Origin: Clostridiales bacterium
GTDB taxonomy: Bacteria; Bacillota; Clostridia; Oscillospirales; Oscillospiraceae
DNA: 37,641 nucleotides
NCBI GenBank assembly: GCA_022781505.1
Contig: JALETK010000144.1
Location: forward strand, 1-37,641
Reading direction: 5' to 3'
The notes below the pieces were generated by a model that had not been told where the DNA came from, ran no database searches, and worked only from the letters and a program-made list of their open reading frames with translations. Position 1 is the first letter of the stretch, and each line of letters opens with the position of its first letter. The position numbers and the translations under genes were made by a program. Below are positions 28,307 to 37,641 of this stretch, one piece after another.

Positions 28307-28714
28307 ATGCAATTAAATCGTCCCCTCTGTCTTCCCGCCGATGCCTGGAACGATCTCACCAGCAGGCTCTCCCATGTCAGTGAAGCGCGCCGGCAGAAGA
28401 CGGATGCCTTCCTGGAGGAGATTTCTCAGAACGTTCAGGTGACCCGTAACGGGCGCAGAATTCTTGTGGAATCGAACAATCTGGACGAAAACGCCATTCT
28501 CGCACTGCTCCAGCCCAAGAGCAGTCCGCCGGGCGCGGCGCTGTCTGCCGGTGTCAGCCGAAGCTACAGCATTCATATTCACTTCTCCATGGATTCCGAT
28601 TCTTTCCCTTTCCTGGGCAATCAGTCCGCTTCAGAAAGCCCCTATCAGGCCTGTGCCGCTCCTTCTGATCAATTCTACAGCATGGAAACCGGCTGCCGCC
28701 TCATGTCCGCATAA
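28307..28714 (+). CDS. Hypothetical protein, 135 aa; candidate antitoxin or partner of the GNAT
   Basis: Strong RBS (AGGAGGTGTTTTT-ATG), tight spacing with both neighbours; no family recognised. Confidence 0.75.
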   Translation: MQLNRPLCLPADAWNDLTSRLSHVSEARRQKTDAFLEEISQNVQVTRNGRRILVESNNLDENAILALLQPKSSPPGAALSAGVSRSYSIHIHFSMDSDSFPFLGNQSASESPYQACAAPSDQFYSMETGCRLMSA

Positions 28715-28727
28715 GATAAGGAGTGTA

Positions 28728-29150
28728 ATGACAATGGAAAAAAGTGCTTTCCAGTTTACCAACCCCCGGCTGGAGCGCCTGGAGTTTGTGGTACATGAGG
28801 GCTTTCAAAAAACCGGCAATCTCAACATGGACATCAAGCTCTCCGTTCACACACAGCGGTTTCAAAACAGCGACGGCACACCCTCCAACCAGGCAACCGT
28901 TATGATTACGCTTGCAATCGGTTCAAAGGACGATACCTCGCCCTTTTACATGGAAGCCGACGAAGCGGCCAATTTCAAGTGGGAGGAAGCCGCCTTCGAC
29001 GATGCTCAAATCGAGCTGCTTCTGAAGCAAAACGGCGCCGCTCTGCTGGTTTCCTATCTCCGTCCCATTCTCTCCGGGATTACGGCGGCTTCTCCCTATC
29101 CCGCGTATAATCTGCCTTATTTGAATCTGACCACGCTGCAGGAACAATAA
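28728..29150 (+). CDS. SecB-like chaperone
   Basis: FQFTNPRLERLEFVVHEGF N-terminal pattern and C-terminal LLKQNGAALLVSYLRPILSGITAASPYPAYNLPYLNLTTL typical of SecB folds; start at 28728 behind AAGGAG. Confidence 0.8.
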   Translation: MTMEKSAFQFTNPRLERLEFVVHEGFQKTGNLNMDIKLSVHTQRFQNSDGTPSNQATVMITLAIGSKDDTSPFYMEADEAANFKWEEAAFDDAQIELLLKQNGAALLVSYLRPILSGITAASPYPAYNLPYLNLTTLQEQ

Positions 29151-29190
29151 TGCTCTTTCTCCAATGGAGACAACCGGAAAGTAAAACATT

Positions 29191-29520
29191 ATGAGTGAAG
29201 CATTTGACAATTCCATTTACCGGGGATATCTGGAGCAGTTTCCTGAAAAGTCGGAGCTCTGCAGGAAGTACCGGGCCAAGCCGGTGGAGCTGATCTACGC
29301 CCGGCGGAGAAATCTCCTGGCGCAGTTCCTCTCCGAGGCCGATGCCTCCCAGGCCGGAAACGGCCACGCCCTGGCCGCGGAGGACATCGCCCGGGGCTTT
29401 GCAAACCACCAGGGCTGCCCCCGGAAGGCCCTGGGGAATCTCCCGTGGGAAGCGGTTCAGAAAACTGCCGGACTTCTGTTCCGGGAGAGCTGCCGGGAGC
29501 TCCGGGCCAGGTACGGCTGA
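29191..29520 (+). CDS. Hypothetical protein, 109 aa
   Basis: Co-directional last ORF before a strong terminator; no family recognised. Confidence 0.6.
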   Translation: MSEAFDNSIYRGYLEQFPEKSELCRKYRAKPVELIYARRRNLLAQFLSEADASQAGNGHALAAEDIARGFANHQGCPRKALGNLPWEAVQKTAGLLFRESCRELRARYG

Positions 29521-29524
29521 CCTT

Positions 29525-29582
29525 AAAACAGGAAAGGGCTGTCTCAAAACTCGTTTTGAGACAGCCCCTTCCTGTTTTTTTT
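29525..29582 (+). terminator. Strong intrinsic terminator closing the GNAT-SecB operon
   Basis: AACAGGAAAGGGCTGTCTCAAAACTCGTTTTGAGACAGCCCCTTCCTGTTTTTTTT, a long near-perfect hairpin plus T-tract. Confidence 0.9.
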
Positions 29583-29594
29583 GCGTCCAGTGGA

Positions 29595-29680
29595 ATTCCT
29601 GCTTTTTCGTGCAGATTTGGCAGATTTATACCTGCTGTTTGGTGCAGATTCTGCTTTTCTATTCTTGCTTTTTCGTGCAG
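29595..29680 (+). repeat. Three 20-bp direct repeats with exact 33-bp period upstream of the ATPase
   Basis: ATTCCTGCTTTTTCGTGCAG (29595), ATACCTGCTGTTTGGTGCAG (29628), ATTCTTGCTTTTTCGTGCAG (29661), separated by 13-bp spacers. Confidence 0.85.
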
Positions 29681-29693
29681 GGTGCGGTACAAT
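29665..29693 (+). promoter_or_regulatory. Promoter of the ATPase gene, -35 box inside the third repeat
   Basis: TTGCTT-17 bp-TACAAT. Confidence 0.6.
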
Positions 29694-29723
29694 GGGTTCA
29701 AACCATCTGCGGGGAGGGATTCC

Positions 29724-31067
29724 ATGCTTCTGAAAAGGAAAATCTATGACCGTCTTCTGGACTGGAAGCAGAAAAGCAACGGCTCCACTGCCATTCTGAT
29801 AGACGGCGCCAGGCGCGTTGGAAAGAGCTACCTGTGTGAGCTCTTTGCCAGCCGGGAATACAGAAGTCACATCACCGTTGATTTTGGCAACGCCCCCAGA
29901 GAGATTCTGGATTTGATTCTCAACGAGAGCTACAATCTTGACCTGTTTTTTGCGAAGCTCTCCGTGTTCTACTCTGTTCCTCTGTACAGGCGGGAGTCCG
30001 TCATTGTTTTTGACGAGGTGCAGCAGTGCCCCCGGGCCCGGCAGCTGATCAAATACCTGGTGGCCGACGGCCGGTATGATTATATGGAGACAGGCTCCCT
30101 GATCCGTCTGAAAAAAAATGTGAAGGACATTGTCATTCCCTCGGAGGAGGAGCACATAGAGCTGTTCCCCCTGGATTTTGAGGAGTTTCTCTGGGCGCTG
30201 GGGGACGAAGTCACCGCTCCCCTGATCAAGGATTGCTTCCACACCCGAAAGCCTCTGGGACAGGCTCTGCACCGGAAAATCATGAACGATTTCCGCCAGT
30301 ACATCCTGGTGGGCGGTATGCCCCAGGCCGTGCTGGAATATCTGAAGACCCGGGACTTTGAGGCGGTGGATCGGGTCAAGCGCCGGATTTTGAATCTTTA
30401 CAGAGACGATGTGTCAAAATTTGCCGAGGGCTACGAGGACAAGGTCTTCGCCGTATTCGACGGCATTCCCGGGCAGCTCTCCAAAAAGGAGAAAAAATAC
30501 AAGCTCTCCTCCATTGCGCCCAAGGCCCGCTTCAGAAGCTACGAGGGTTCCTTCATCTGGCTCAATGAGGCCATGATTGTAAACACCTGCTTCAATGCCA
30601 CGGACCCCAATGTGGGCCTGGCCCTGAGCGCTGACCACGCCACCCAGAAATGCTATATGGCAGATACCGGCCTTCTCATCACCCAGGCCTTTCTGGACAG
30701 GCCCTATATGGAAAATGAGCTGTACCGGGCCATTTTGTTCGACAAGCTGGATATCAACGAGGGAATGATTCTGGAAAACGTGGTGGCTCAAATGCTCCGG
30801 CGAAATGGCCACAAGCTCTATTTCTATTCCCGCAGCGACCCTCAGAACCGGGAAAACCACATGGAAATTGACTTTCTCATTACGGAGGCAAAAAAGGTCT
30901 GCCCCATTGAGGTAAAGTCGGGAAACTATAAATCCCACGCCTCCCTGGACAAATTCCGGGCAAAATTCTCCTCCAAGCTGGGAAACTCTTATATTCTCTA
31001 CACCAAGGATCTGATGATGAAAGACGGCATTGTCCATTTGCCGGTCTATATGGCCATGTACCTCTGA
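29724..31067 (+). CDS. AAA-family ATP-binding protein with DUF4143-type C-terminal region
   Basis: AILIDGARRVGKSYLCELFA Walker A-like, VIVFDEVQQCPRARQLIKYLV Walker B, METGSLIRLKKNVKDI, EIDFLITEAKKVCPIEVKSG nuclease-like motif; start at MLLKRKIYD behind GGGGAGGG. Confidence 0.87.
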   Translation: MLLKRKIYDRLLDWKQKSNGSTAILIDGARRVGKSYLCELFASREYRSHITVDFGNAPREILDLILNESYNLDLFFAKLSVFYSVPLYRRESVIVFDEVQQCPRARQLIKYLVADGRYDYMETGSLIRLKKNVKDIVIPSEEEHIELFPLDFEEFLWALGDEVTAPLIKDCFHTRKPLGQALHRKIMNDFRQYILVGGMPQAVLEYLKTRDFEAVDRVKRRILNLYRDDVSKFAEGYEDKVFAVFDGIPGQLSKKEKKYKLSSIAPKARFRSYEGSFIWLNEAMIVNTCFNATDPNVGLALSADHATQKCYMADTGLLITQAFLDRPYMENELYRAILFDKLDINEGMILENVVAQMLRRNGHKLYFYSRSDPQNRENHMEIDFLITEAKKVCPIEVKSGNYKSHASLDKFRAKFSSKLGNSYILYTKDLMMKDGIVHLPVYMAMYL

Positions 31068-31111
31068 CCGAGAGAAGCCAGTCCCCCATTTGTTTCCATC
31101 GATAAAAAAAT

Positions 31112-31158
31112 ACGCACAAGGGCGGCGGCTCAGGACTTTGAGCCGCCGCCCGGGTTTT
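31112..31158. terminator. Bidirectional terminator between convergent genes
   Basis: GGGCGGCGGCTCA-ggactt-TGAGCCGCCGCCC followed by TTTTTATTT; A-rich stretch on the other side. Confidence 0.8.
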
Positions 31159-31931
31159 TATTTGTAGCTTTCAAAGGGGGTGTACGCCGGCTGCATCCGG
31201 CAGGAGAGGTAGCTGTCGGTAATGCTGAGGGCGGTGTCCTCGTCGGTGGGGGTGTCGTTGGCGGTGTCCCAGTCGGTGTCATAGGTCATGAACCAGGGGC
31301 CGCCCTCGGCGGTGTCGTCATAGAGGATTCCCTGAACCACCTTCAAATCGCTGCCGTCCAGAATGTCATAATACCAGGCTCTGTGCCCGGCGTCCACGGA
31401 GGCCTGGTTGGCCAGGAGATAGCCTCCGGCCTCCTCGGCGCAGAGGTACAGGCTGTTTCGCTCCTGCCCGGCAAACACCTGCACCGGCTTGCCGTCCTCT
31501 AAAGTGTACAGGTCAAAGACCATCTCCTCCACATACGCGTCCCCGGAGATGGCGCCGATGATCAGCTCCTCCGCCCCGTCCCCGTTCAGGTCCAGGAGGG
31601 CATAGCCCACGTTTTTCAGAGGCTCTCCGTCATAGCAGCTGGCGCACAGGGGGCTGAGGCTCCGGCTGAGGAGATCCTCCTCATTCCACCTCCGGCTAAG
31701 GGCCTCATAGTAGAGCTCCAGGATTTCCCCGTAGCCGGGCTGGGTTCCGGCGGTTGCGTCCGGCTGGGTTTCCGGCTCCGTCTCCACCCCGGTGGTCTCC
31801 TCCGGGACGGTGGTCTCCGGCGCGGAGCCGATTGCTTCCTGCGTGGTTTCCTCCGTATCCCCGGAGACGGTGCAGGCAGCCATGGTCAGAACCATCGCCG
31901 CCGCCAGCAGCACAATTAAGATTTTTTTCAT
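31158..31931 (-). CDS. Putative lipoprotein
   Basis: MKKILIVLLAAAMVLTMAAC lipobox, Thr/Glu/Pro-rich linker, LLDLNGDGAEELIIG EF-hand/FG-GAP-like motif. Confidence 0.75.
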   Translation of the reverse strand: MKKILIVLLAAAMVLTMAACTVSGDTEETTQEAIGSAPETTVPEETTGVETEPETQPDATAGTQPGYGEILELYYEALSRRWNEEDLLSRSLSPLCASCYDGEPLKNVGYALLDLNGDGAEELIIGAISGDAYVEEMVFDLYTLEDGKPVQVFAGQERNSLYLCAEEAGGYLLANQASVDAGHRAWYYDILDGSDLKVVQGILYDDTAEGGPWFMTYDTDWDTANDTPTDEDTALSITDSYLSCRMQPAYTPFESYK

Positions 31932-32123
31932 TTCTCATCCATTCCTTTCCATATATCAAGCTGCGGGCCCATTATAGCACGGTGCCTCCGGAACCGTATA
32001 AAGAATCTGTGAATTTTTGGCATCACCTCACGGGGGCGGAAAGGTGCTGTACAAACTCCTCCCCCTGTGTTATTTTATATGTATAAAATCAGGCAGCGTT
32101 TGCTTCCGGAAAGGATGACAAAG

Positions 32124-35100
32124 ATGGATTGGACACAGCTGGGAATTGCGCCCACCCGGGACAAAAAGGTCATTACCGCAGCCTACCGGGCGCGGGTGGC
32201 GGTGACAAATCCGGAGGATAAGCCGGAGGAATTCAAGGCCCTCCGGGGGGCCTATGAGGAGGCTCTGCGGCTGGCGGAGGAGCCGGAGCAGGCCCGGGAT
32301 GAAAGCCCTCTGGGGCTTTGGAAGGAGGACCTGCGGAATCTGTACCAGGATTTTTCCGCCCGCATCCGGCCGGATGCATGGCGGGCGCTTCTCCGGCAGG
32401 AGGTGTGCCTGGCGCTGGATCAAAAGCCCCTGGCGGAGGAGGCTCTTTTTACGTTTCTCATGGAGCACCTTTACCTCCCCCAGGCAGTCTGGCAGGTGCT
32501 GGATGAGGTTTTTTCCCTGGAGGCGCGGCGGGAGGAGCTGTATGACACCTATCCCAGGGACTTTATTGACTATGTGGTAATGGCGGGCATCCACTCCGGG
32601 CCCAGCCTCCCGCCGGAGCTGTTCCGGCCCGGGCGGGACGGGGAGGCCTGTGACCGGTACCGCCGGCTCTATCAGGAGGCCAGCCAGCCCCAGGTTCCCA
32701 ACCTGGAGTCCCTGCTCTCCCAAATGCGGGCTCTGCCCGAGCGCCACCCCTACGGCGAGGCACTGGAGAGCCGCCTGGAGCTTCAAAATGGGAACACCCA
32801 GCAGGCTCTGGCCCGGTGCCGCCGTCTGGCGGAGGAATATCCCGGGGATGAGGTGCTGGCCCTCACCTGGGGAGAGGTCAGTCTGCACGCCGGGGCCTTT
32901 TCCCAGGCTGGGGACATCGCCCGGAGCATTTTGGAGCAAGCCCCAGACAATGACCAGGCCACCCGGATTCTGGCAGAGAGCCTGGCGGGGCAGGGGCAGT
33001 ACAAAGAGGCCAAAAAGCGCATTTACCGGCTCATGGACCGGGCCGGGGGCGACCAGGTTCGGCTCTACCGGCTCCGGGAGCTGCTCCAGGGCTGGAACCG
33101 GAGCCTCATCCCCCAGCTGGAGGCGGAGCTGGCGGAGCACCCGGAGCACAACGACGCCGCTCTGGAGCTGGCCAGGTGCCATCTCCAGAACGATCAATTT
33201 GAGGAGGGTCTGAAGGCCCTCTCCGCCGCAGACCCCCAGGCGGACCCCTATGGCTATCACAGCATGGCCGCCAAGCTCCACTACTCCCGGGAGGAGTATG
33301 CCCAGGCCCTGGAGCATTTCCGGTCTGTGGAGGAATTCCTCCGGGGCCTCTCCCCCGACGGAACCCGGGAGACAGAGGAGCGGCTGGAGGCGCTCCCGGA
33401 GATCTTGCAGATGGAGAGCAGCTGCCTCATGCTCCTGAATCAGCCGGAGGCCTCCCGGGAGAAGACGGATCAGGCCCTGGCCCTGGCGCCCCGGAATCCC
33501 AAGATTCTCACCTATGCCGGGCAGTATTTCTATGCCGCCGGGGAATGTGAGGAGGCCGCAAAGGTGCTGCGGCAGCTCACGGATTTGCTGCCGGACAGCG
33601 TCCACGGCTATCTTCTCCTGGCCACGGTGCTCTGTGAGCTCCGGCAGGATCGGGAGTCCTTCGACGCGGTGAACCACGCCCTGGCCCTGGATGGAGGCGT
33701 TCTCTACGCCTACGCCTTGAAAATGCAGCTTCTCCTCCGAAACGGCGCCTTTGAAGAGGTACACGGCATTCTGGACTTTCTGGAGGGAGAGGGCGTAACG
33801 GACATCTCCCTGGACTGGTGCCGCGCCCAGCTCACGGAGCTGGAGGAGCGGGATGAGGAAAAGGCCCTGGAGCAGTACCGGGCGCTTGCCCGGCGGCTGG
33901 AGGCCGGGGAGCAGATGGACTGGGCCTCCCAGGTGTATTACCGCATGGCCGTGCTTCTGGGAGACCGGCCGGGAGCGGATCGGAAGGCCCTTCTGTCCCT
34001 TCTGGACAGGGGCCTGGCTCAGGACGAGCACAACCAGGACTGCCTGTGCTACAAGGCCTGGCTCCTGGCCCGGGAGGAGCGGACGGAGGAGGCCCTGGAG
34101 ATTTACACCCGTCTGGAGGCTAGGCCCAGCCACAGCATCGCCGTGGAGCGGGGTCTGGCGGAGCTCGCCTATGAGGATTTGGACCGGAAGGCCCCCGAGG
34201 CCCTGGCCCGTTATCAAAAGCTCCTGGCCCGGCAGGAGGACCCGGCGGGGTGCTTCTATGCGGGCACCTGCTGCCTCCGGCTGGGGAAGCTCCCGGAGGC
34301 GGAGGCCCACTTCCGCCGGGAGCTGGAGCTGGACCCGGCGGATCTGGACGGCTACCGGGGCCTCTACCGGGTGTACGCGGATCAGGGGCGCTATGAGGAG
34401 GCCCTGGAGCAGCTGAACCTGGGGCTCTCCCAGGCGGCAAAGGGTACCCTGGACCCCACCCGGCTGTATGAGGACAAAATTCTGATTTACCGCCGGTTGG
34501 GGCAGCCCAAGGAGGCCCTTGCCCTGGTGACGGAGCTGGAGCGCCGGTACGGCTACCCCGATGGGGACAGCCTGCGGTACGAAATCTGCTGCCAGTTTGG
34601 CCTCTGGGAGGAGGCCCGTCGGGCGGCTGCGGCCTGGAGCCGCTGCCCCGGAAGCGCCGGTGAAGGGGCCTGGGCGGCCCTTCAGCTGGAGCTGTACCTG
34701 GGCAATCTCCAAAAGGTCCGGCTGCGGCTGCCGCTGGTCAGGTGGAAGCTCAGCCCCCAGGACGGAGAGGGCCTGCAGCGCACCCTGGCGGAGCTGGAGG
34801 GAAACACCCGCCGGACTGTGGAGCTGTGCTCCAAGGAGGTCTTTTCCCAGCCGGACTCCGACTACGCCTATCTGAATCTGGCCATGGCCCTCATGGCCGC
34901 AGGGCGCCGGGAGGAGGCGGTGAAGGCCGCCCAAAGGGCCGCAGAGCTTTTGGAGGAGCTGCTCTCCGGTTACTCCGACAGCCGGGCCCTCTATGAGACC
35001 CGGTACGCCATGGCCCTGGCCCTGACGGGAAGGCTCCCGGAGGGGAGAAAGGCCCTGGAGGCCGCCCGGCAGCTGCCCCTGTGCCGGTTCTGCCCCTATG

Positions 35101-35276
35101 GCAGCTGCAAGGACGCGGAGATTTACGAGGCCGCCATGGAGGAGTTCTTGGGAGATCCGGACAGAGCTATGGCCCTGTACACCCAGGGACAGGCCCGCTG
35201 GCCCGATGACACGGATTTTGCCGCAGGCCTGGCCCGGCTGAGAAAGAGGGGAACACCACATGCTGATCGGCATTGA
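32124..35276 (+). CDS. Large TPR-repeat protein with degenerate N-terminal J-domain
   Basis: [51 protein letters not shown] is J-domain-like; about 1000 aa of TPR-like helical repeats follow. Confidence 0.82.
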   Translation: MDWTQLGIAPTRDKKVITAAYRARVAVTNPEDKPEEFKALRGAYEEALRLAEEPEQARDESPLGLWKEDLRNLYQDFSARIRPDAWRALLRQEVCLALDQKPLAEEALFTFLMEHLYLPQAVWQVLDEVFSLEARREELYDTYPRDFIDYVVMAGIHSGPSLPPELFRPGRDGEACDRYRRLYQEASQPQVPNLESLLSQMRALPERHPYGEALESRLELQNGNTQQALARCRRLAEEYPGDEVLALTWGEVSLHAGAFSQAGDIARSILEQAPDNDQATRILAESLAGQGQYKEAKKRIYRLMDRAGGDQVRLYRLRELLQGWNRSLIPQLEAELAEHPEHNDAALELARCHLQNDQFEEGLKALSAADPQADPYGYHSMAAKLHYSREEYAQALEHFRSVEEFLRGLSPDGTRETEERLEALPEILQMESSCLMLLNQPEASREKTDQALALAPRNPKILTYAGQYFYAAGECEEAAKVLRQLTDLLPDSVHGYLLLATVLCELRQDRESFDAVNHALALDGGVLYAYALKMQLLLRNGAFEEVHGILDFLEGEGVTDISLDWCRAQLTELEERDEEKALEQYRALARRLEAGEQMDWASQVYYRMAVLLGDRPGADRKALLSLLDRGLAQDEHNQDCLCYKAWLLAREERTEEALEIYTRLEARPSHSIAVERGLAELAYEDLDRKAPEALARYQKLLARQEDPAGCFYAGTCCLRLGKLPEAEAHFRRELELDPADLDGYRGLYRVYADQGRYEEALEQLNLGLSQAAKGTLDPTRLYEDKILIYRRLGQPKEALALVTELERRYGYPDGDSLRYEICCQFGLWEEARRAAAAWSRCPGSAGEGAWAALQLELYLGNLQKVRLRLPLVRWKLSPQDGEGLQRTLAELEGNTRRTVELCSKEVFSQPDSDYAYLNLAMALMAAGRREEAVKAAQRAAELLEELLSGYSDSRALYETRYAMALALTGRLPEGRKALEAARQLPLCRFCPYGSCKDAEIYEAAMEEFLGDPDRAMALYTQGQARWPDDTDFAAGLARLRKRGTPHADRH

Positions 35277-36954
35277 TCTGGGCACCACCAACAGCCTGGC
35301 CGCCTGCTTCCGGGAGGGCCGGGCGGAGATGATTCCCAACCGCCTGGGCGGGTTCCTCACTCCCTCCGTGGTGAGCGTGGACCCGGAGGGCAATGTATAT
35401 GTGGGGCAGACGGCGAAGGAGTGGGGCCTCACCCACCCCCTGGAGACCGCTTCCGTCTTTAAGCGGAGCATGGGCACCGGACGGGAGTACCGGCTGGGAA
35501 GCAAGACCTTCCTGCCGGAGGAGCTGTCCAGCCTGGTGCTCCGGAGCCTGAAGGAGGATGCGGAGGTCTATCTGGGAGAGCCGGTGACGGAGGCCATCAT
35601 CAGCGTCCCCGCCTATTTTAACGACATGCAGCGCAAGGCAACCAAGCGTGCAGGAGAGCTGGCCGGGCTCACCGTCAGCCGGATCATCAACGAGCCCACC
35701 GCCGCCGCTCTGGCCTACGGCATGGCGGAACGGGGAAAGGATGCCCGGTATCTGGTCTTTGACCTGGGCGGGGGCACCTTTGACGTGTCCATTCTGGAGC
35801 TTTACGGCTCCGTCATGGAGGTTCACGCCATCGCCGGGGACAACTTTCTGGGGGGAGAGGACTTCACGGAGCTTCTTATGGAGCTGTATCTCCGGAAGGC
35901 CGCCGTGGCCCCGGAGTCCCTGGATCTCCGCACCCGGGGCCAGATCCGCAAGGCGGCGGAGGCCTGCAAGTGTGCCTTTTCAGAGAAGGCGACGGTCACC
36001 ATGACCTGCGAGCCTGACGGGAAGCCGGTGTCCATGGATTTGAGCCTTGCGGAATATGAGGCGGCCTGCGGGCCCCTTCTGGAGCGGCTCCGCCGTCCCA
36101 TTGAGCGGAGCCTCCGGGACGCCAGGGTGAGCCTTTCGGACATTGACGAGATCGTTCTGGTGGGAGGCGCCACCCGGCTGCCTGTGGTTCGCCGGTTTGT
36201 GGCAAAGCTCTTCCGCCGGATTCCCAACGCCCTTCTGGACCCGGATCAGGCCGTGGCCCTGGGAGCCGCCCTCCAGTGCGGCATGAAGGCCCGGAACCGG
36301 GAGATTCGGGAGACAGTGCTCACCGACGTGTGCCCCTTCACCCTGGGCACGGAGGTGGTGATGTACAACGGCTCCTTCGACGAGCCGGGGCACTATCTGC
36401 CCATCATCGAGCGGAACACGGTGATTCCCGTGAGCCGGACCCATACGGTGTACACCGCCAGCGACAACCAGACCCGGGTGAACGTGAAGATTCTCCAGGG
36501 GGAGAGCCGCCTTGCGGACAATAATCTACTTCTGGGCGAGCTGTCCCTGCCGGTACCCCCGGGGCCCAAGGGCAAGGAGTCCGTGGACATCACCTACACC
36601 TATGACGTGAACGCCCTTCTGGAGGTGGAGGTGCTGGTGAGTTCCACGGGCGCCAGGAGGAAGGTCATCATTCAAAACGAGCAGAACCGCCTGACGGATC
36701 AGGAGGCGGAGGCCCGGCTGGAGGCCCTGCAGTATCTGAAGCAGTCCCCCCGCCAGGAGGAGGCCAACCGTCTCCAGCTCCTCCGGGGGGAGCGGCTCTA
36801 CGAGGAGACCACCGCCCTGGACCGGGAGCGGATTGACCGGGCCATCACAGACTTTGAGGCCGTCCTCCGCCGCCAGGACCGGACGGAAATTGAGCGTGCC
36901 CGGAAAACCCTGACCAAGCTCCTGGACGAGATCGAATTCGGCGCCAACGGGTGA
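35260..36954 (+). CDS. hscC: Hsp70 family chaperone, HscC-like
   Basis: [68 protein letters not shown]; overlaps the upstream gene by 17 nt. Confidence 0.9.
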   Translation: MLIGIDLGTTNSLAACFREGRAEMIPNRLGGFLTPSVVSVDPEGNVYVGQTAKEWGLTHPLETASVFKRSMGTGREYRLGSKTFLPEELSSLVLRSLKEDAEVYLGEPVTEAIISVPAYFNDMQRKATKRAGELAGLTVSRIINEPTAAALAYGMAERGKDARYLVFDLGGGTFDVSILELYGSVMEVHAIAGDNFLGGEDFTELLMELYLRKAAVAPESLDLRTRGQIRKAAEACKCAFSEKATVTMTCEPDGKPVSMDLSLAEYEAACGPLLERLRRPIERSLRDARVSLSDIDEIVLVGGATRLPVVRRFVAKLFRRIPNALLDPDQAVALGAALQCGMKARNREIRETVLTDVCPFTLGTEVVMYNGSFDEPGHYLPIIERNTVIPVSRTHTVYTASDNQTRVNVKILQGESRLADNNLLLGELSLPVPPGPKGKESVDITYTYDVNALLEVEVLVSSTGARRKVIIQNEQNRLTDQEAEARLEALQYLKQSPRQEEANRLQLLRGERLYEETTALDRERIDRAITDFEAVLRRQDRTEIERARKTLTKLLDEIEFGANG

Positions 36955-37023
36955 GGCCCTTCCGGGCAGGTGGATTTTCCGGAACCCCCGCGCTTCATCC
37001 AAACGCCCCGCACCCCCAAGTCT

Positions 37024-37195
37024 GTCATTGCGAGACCCCGCAGGGGTCGTGGCAATCCGTTTCCCCGCAAGCCGCAGGCTTGCGCGCCCCGGCAGGGGCG
37101 CAAGCAAACCCGGGTGCATGACCGGCCTGGCGGCCGGTGCAATGCTGCGCATTGCTTAGGGACGGATTGCCACGTCGCTGTGCTCCCCGCAATCA
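37024..37195. repeat. Second copy of the composite MITE/BIME-like element
   Basis: TGTCATTGCGAGACCCCGCAGGGGTCGTGGCAATCCG...GCAAGCCGCAGGCTTGCGCGCCCCGGCAGGGGC...ACCGGCCTGGCGGCCGGTGCAATGCTGCGCATTGCTTAGGGACGGATTGCC. Confidence 0.75.
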
Positions 37196-37235
37196 TCATG
37201 TGTTTTCACACCACCATAAACGAAAGGCCTCCCTT

Positions 37236-37331
37236 GTCATCGGCGAGGCGAAGCCGAAGGATCTCATGCACCGGGGCTTGTTGTGTCGGAACTCTTCTGC
37301 GCGAGATCCTTCGCCTTTGGCTCAGGATGAC
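37236..37331. repeat. Family B long inverted repeat
   Basis: GTCATCGGCGAGGCGAAGCCGAAGGATCTCATGCACC...CGCGAGATCCTTCGCCTTTGGCTCAGGATGAC. Confidence 0.8.
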
Positions 37332-37509
37332 ATGTCGGGGGTGCGGCGGTTGTTTCATAACAATGACAGTTTCGGGGGCCTGACGGGTTCGGACGGGGCT
37401 GCTGATTAGATTTGCAAGTACCCGGCGGGGGACAAACAGCCGCCCTTCGGGTGTATGGCCGGGGCGGGTATGCTGGGAAAGTTTTGTGAATATTTGTATA
37501 AAAATTTCG

Positions 37510-37538
37510 TTGACACCCGGGTTTTTTGAAGGTATACT
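37510..37538 (+). promoter_or_regulatory. Near-consensus sigma-A promoter for a gene leaving the window
   Basis: TTGACA-17 bp-TATACT. Confidence 0.8.
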
Positions 37539-37592
37539 AATGTAGGCAGGATTTTCCCCTGCCAAAAATTGACAAATCAAGGAGGGAACACC

Positions 37593-37641
37593 ATGGACGC
37601 AGGCAGTAACGGCACATCGGCGGGCCGAAGTAAACCCGGAC
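37593..37641 (+). CDS. 5' end of an unidentified CDS, truncated by the window
   Basis: AAGGAGGG RBS then ATGGACGCAGGCAGTAAC..., open to the window end. Confidence 0.55.
   Translation, partial: MDAGSNGTSAGRSKPG

Noticed and set aside
29189-29725. Minus-strand ORF with LHEKARI/LHQTAGI/LHEKAGI 11-aa repeats
   Set aside because: The peptide repeat is a by-product of the 33-bp DNA repeat in the ATPase promoter; the ORF runs antisense through the terminator and the 109-aa gene.
32070-35504. 1144-aa minus-strand ORF antisense to the TPR J-protein
   Set aside because: Shadow ORF opposite a protein with clear J-domain and TPR signals and good translation signals.

Overview
The window looks like chromosomal DNA from a GC-rich anaerobic Firmicute, probably Clostridia/Oscillospirales (inferred from gene content). 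The core is a minus-strand de novo purine cluster: purE, purC, a PurF-like paralog, purF, purM, purN, purO-type IMP cyclohydrolase, purB, AICAR-transformylase-only purH, purD and purL. It is headed by a promoter, a ZTP (pfl) riboswitch and an intrinsic terminator upstream of purE. The cluster's gaps hold palindromic repeats, two related GIY-YIG nuclease genes and one REP-associated (RAYT/Y1) transposase gene. One GIY-YIG gene and the RAYT gene overlap the stop codons of purine genes. Other content: LTA-synthase-like sulfatase, cytosolic SodC-like protein, SpoVT, an AlbA/Schlafen-type ATP-binding protein, a Na/Pi cotransporter, tRNA-Thr and tRNA-Tyr, an APH-like kinase, an AAA/DUF4143-type ATPase behind a 33-bp-periodic repeat promoter, and an HscC-type Hsp70 paired with a giant TPR protein carrying a degenerate J-domain. 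The best candidate for an undescribed system is a compact operon at about 27.68-29.58 kb, with its own promoter and terminator: TacT-like GNAT, unknown 135-aa protein, SecB-like chaperone, unknown 109-aa protein. Its gene order resembles toxin-antitoxin-chaperone (TAC) modules. No searches were run; family calls rest on motif recognition.
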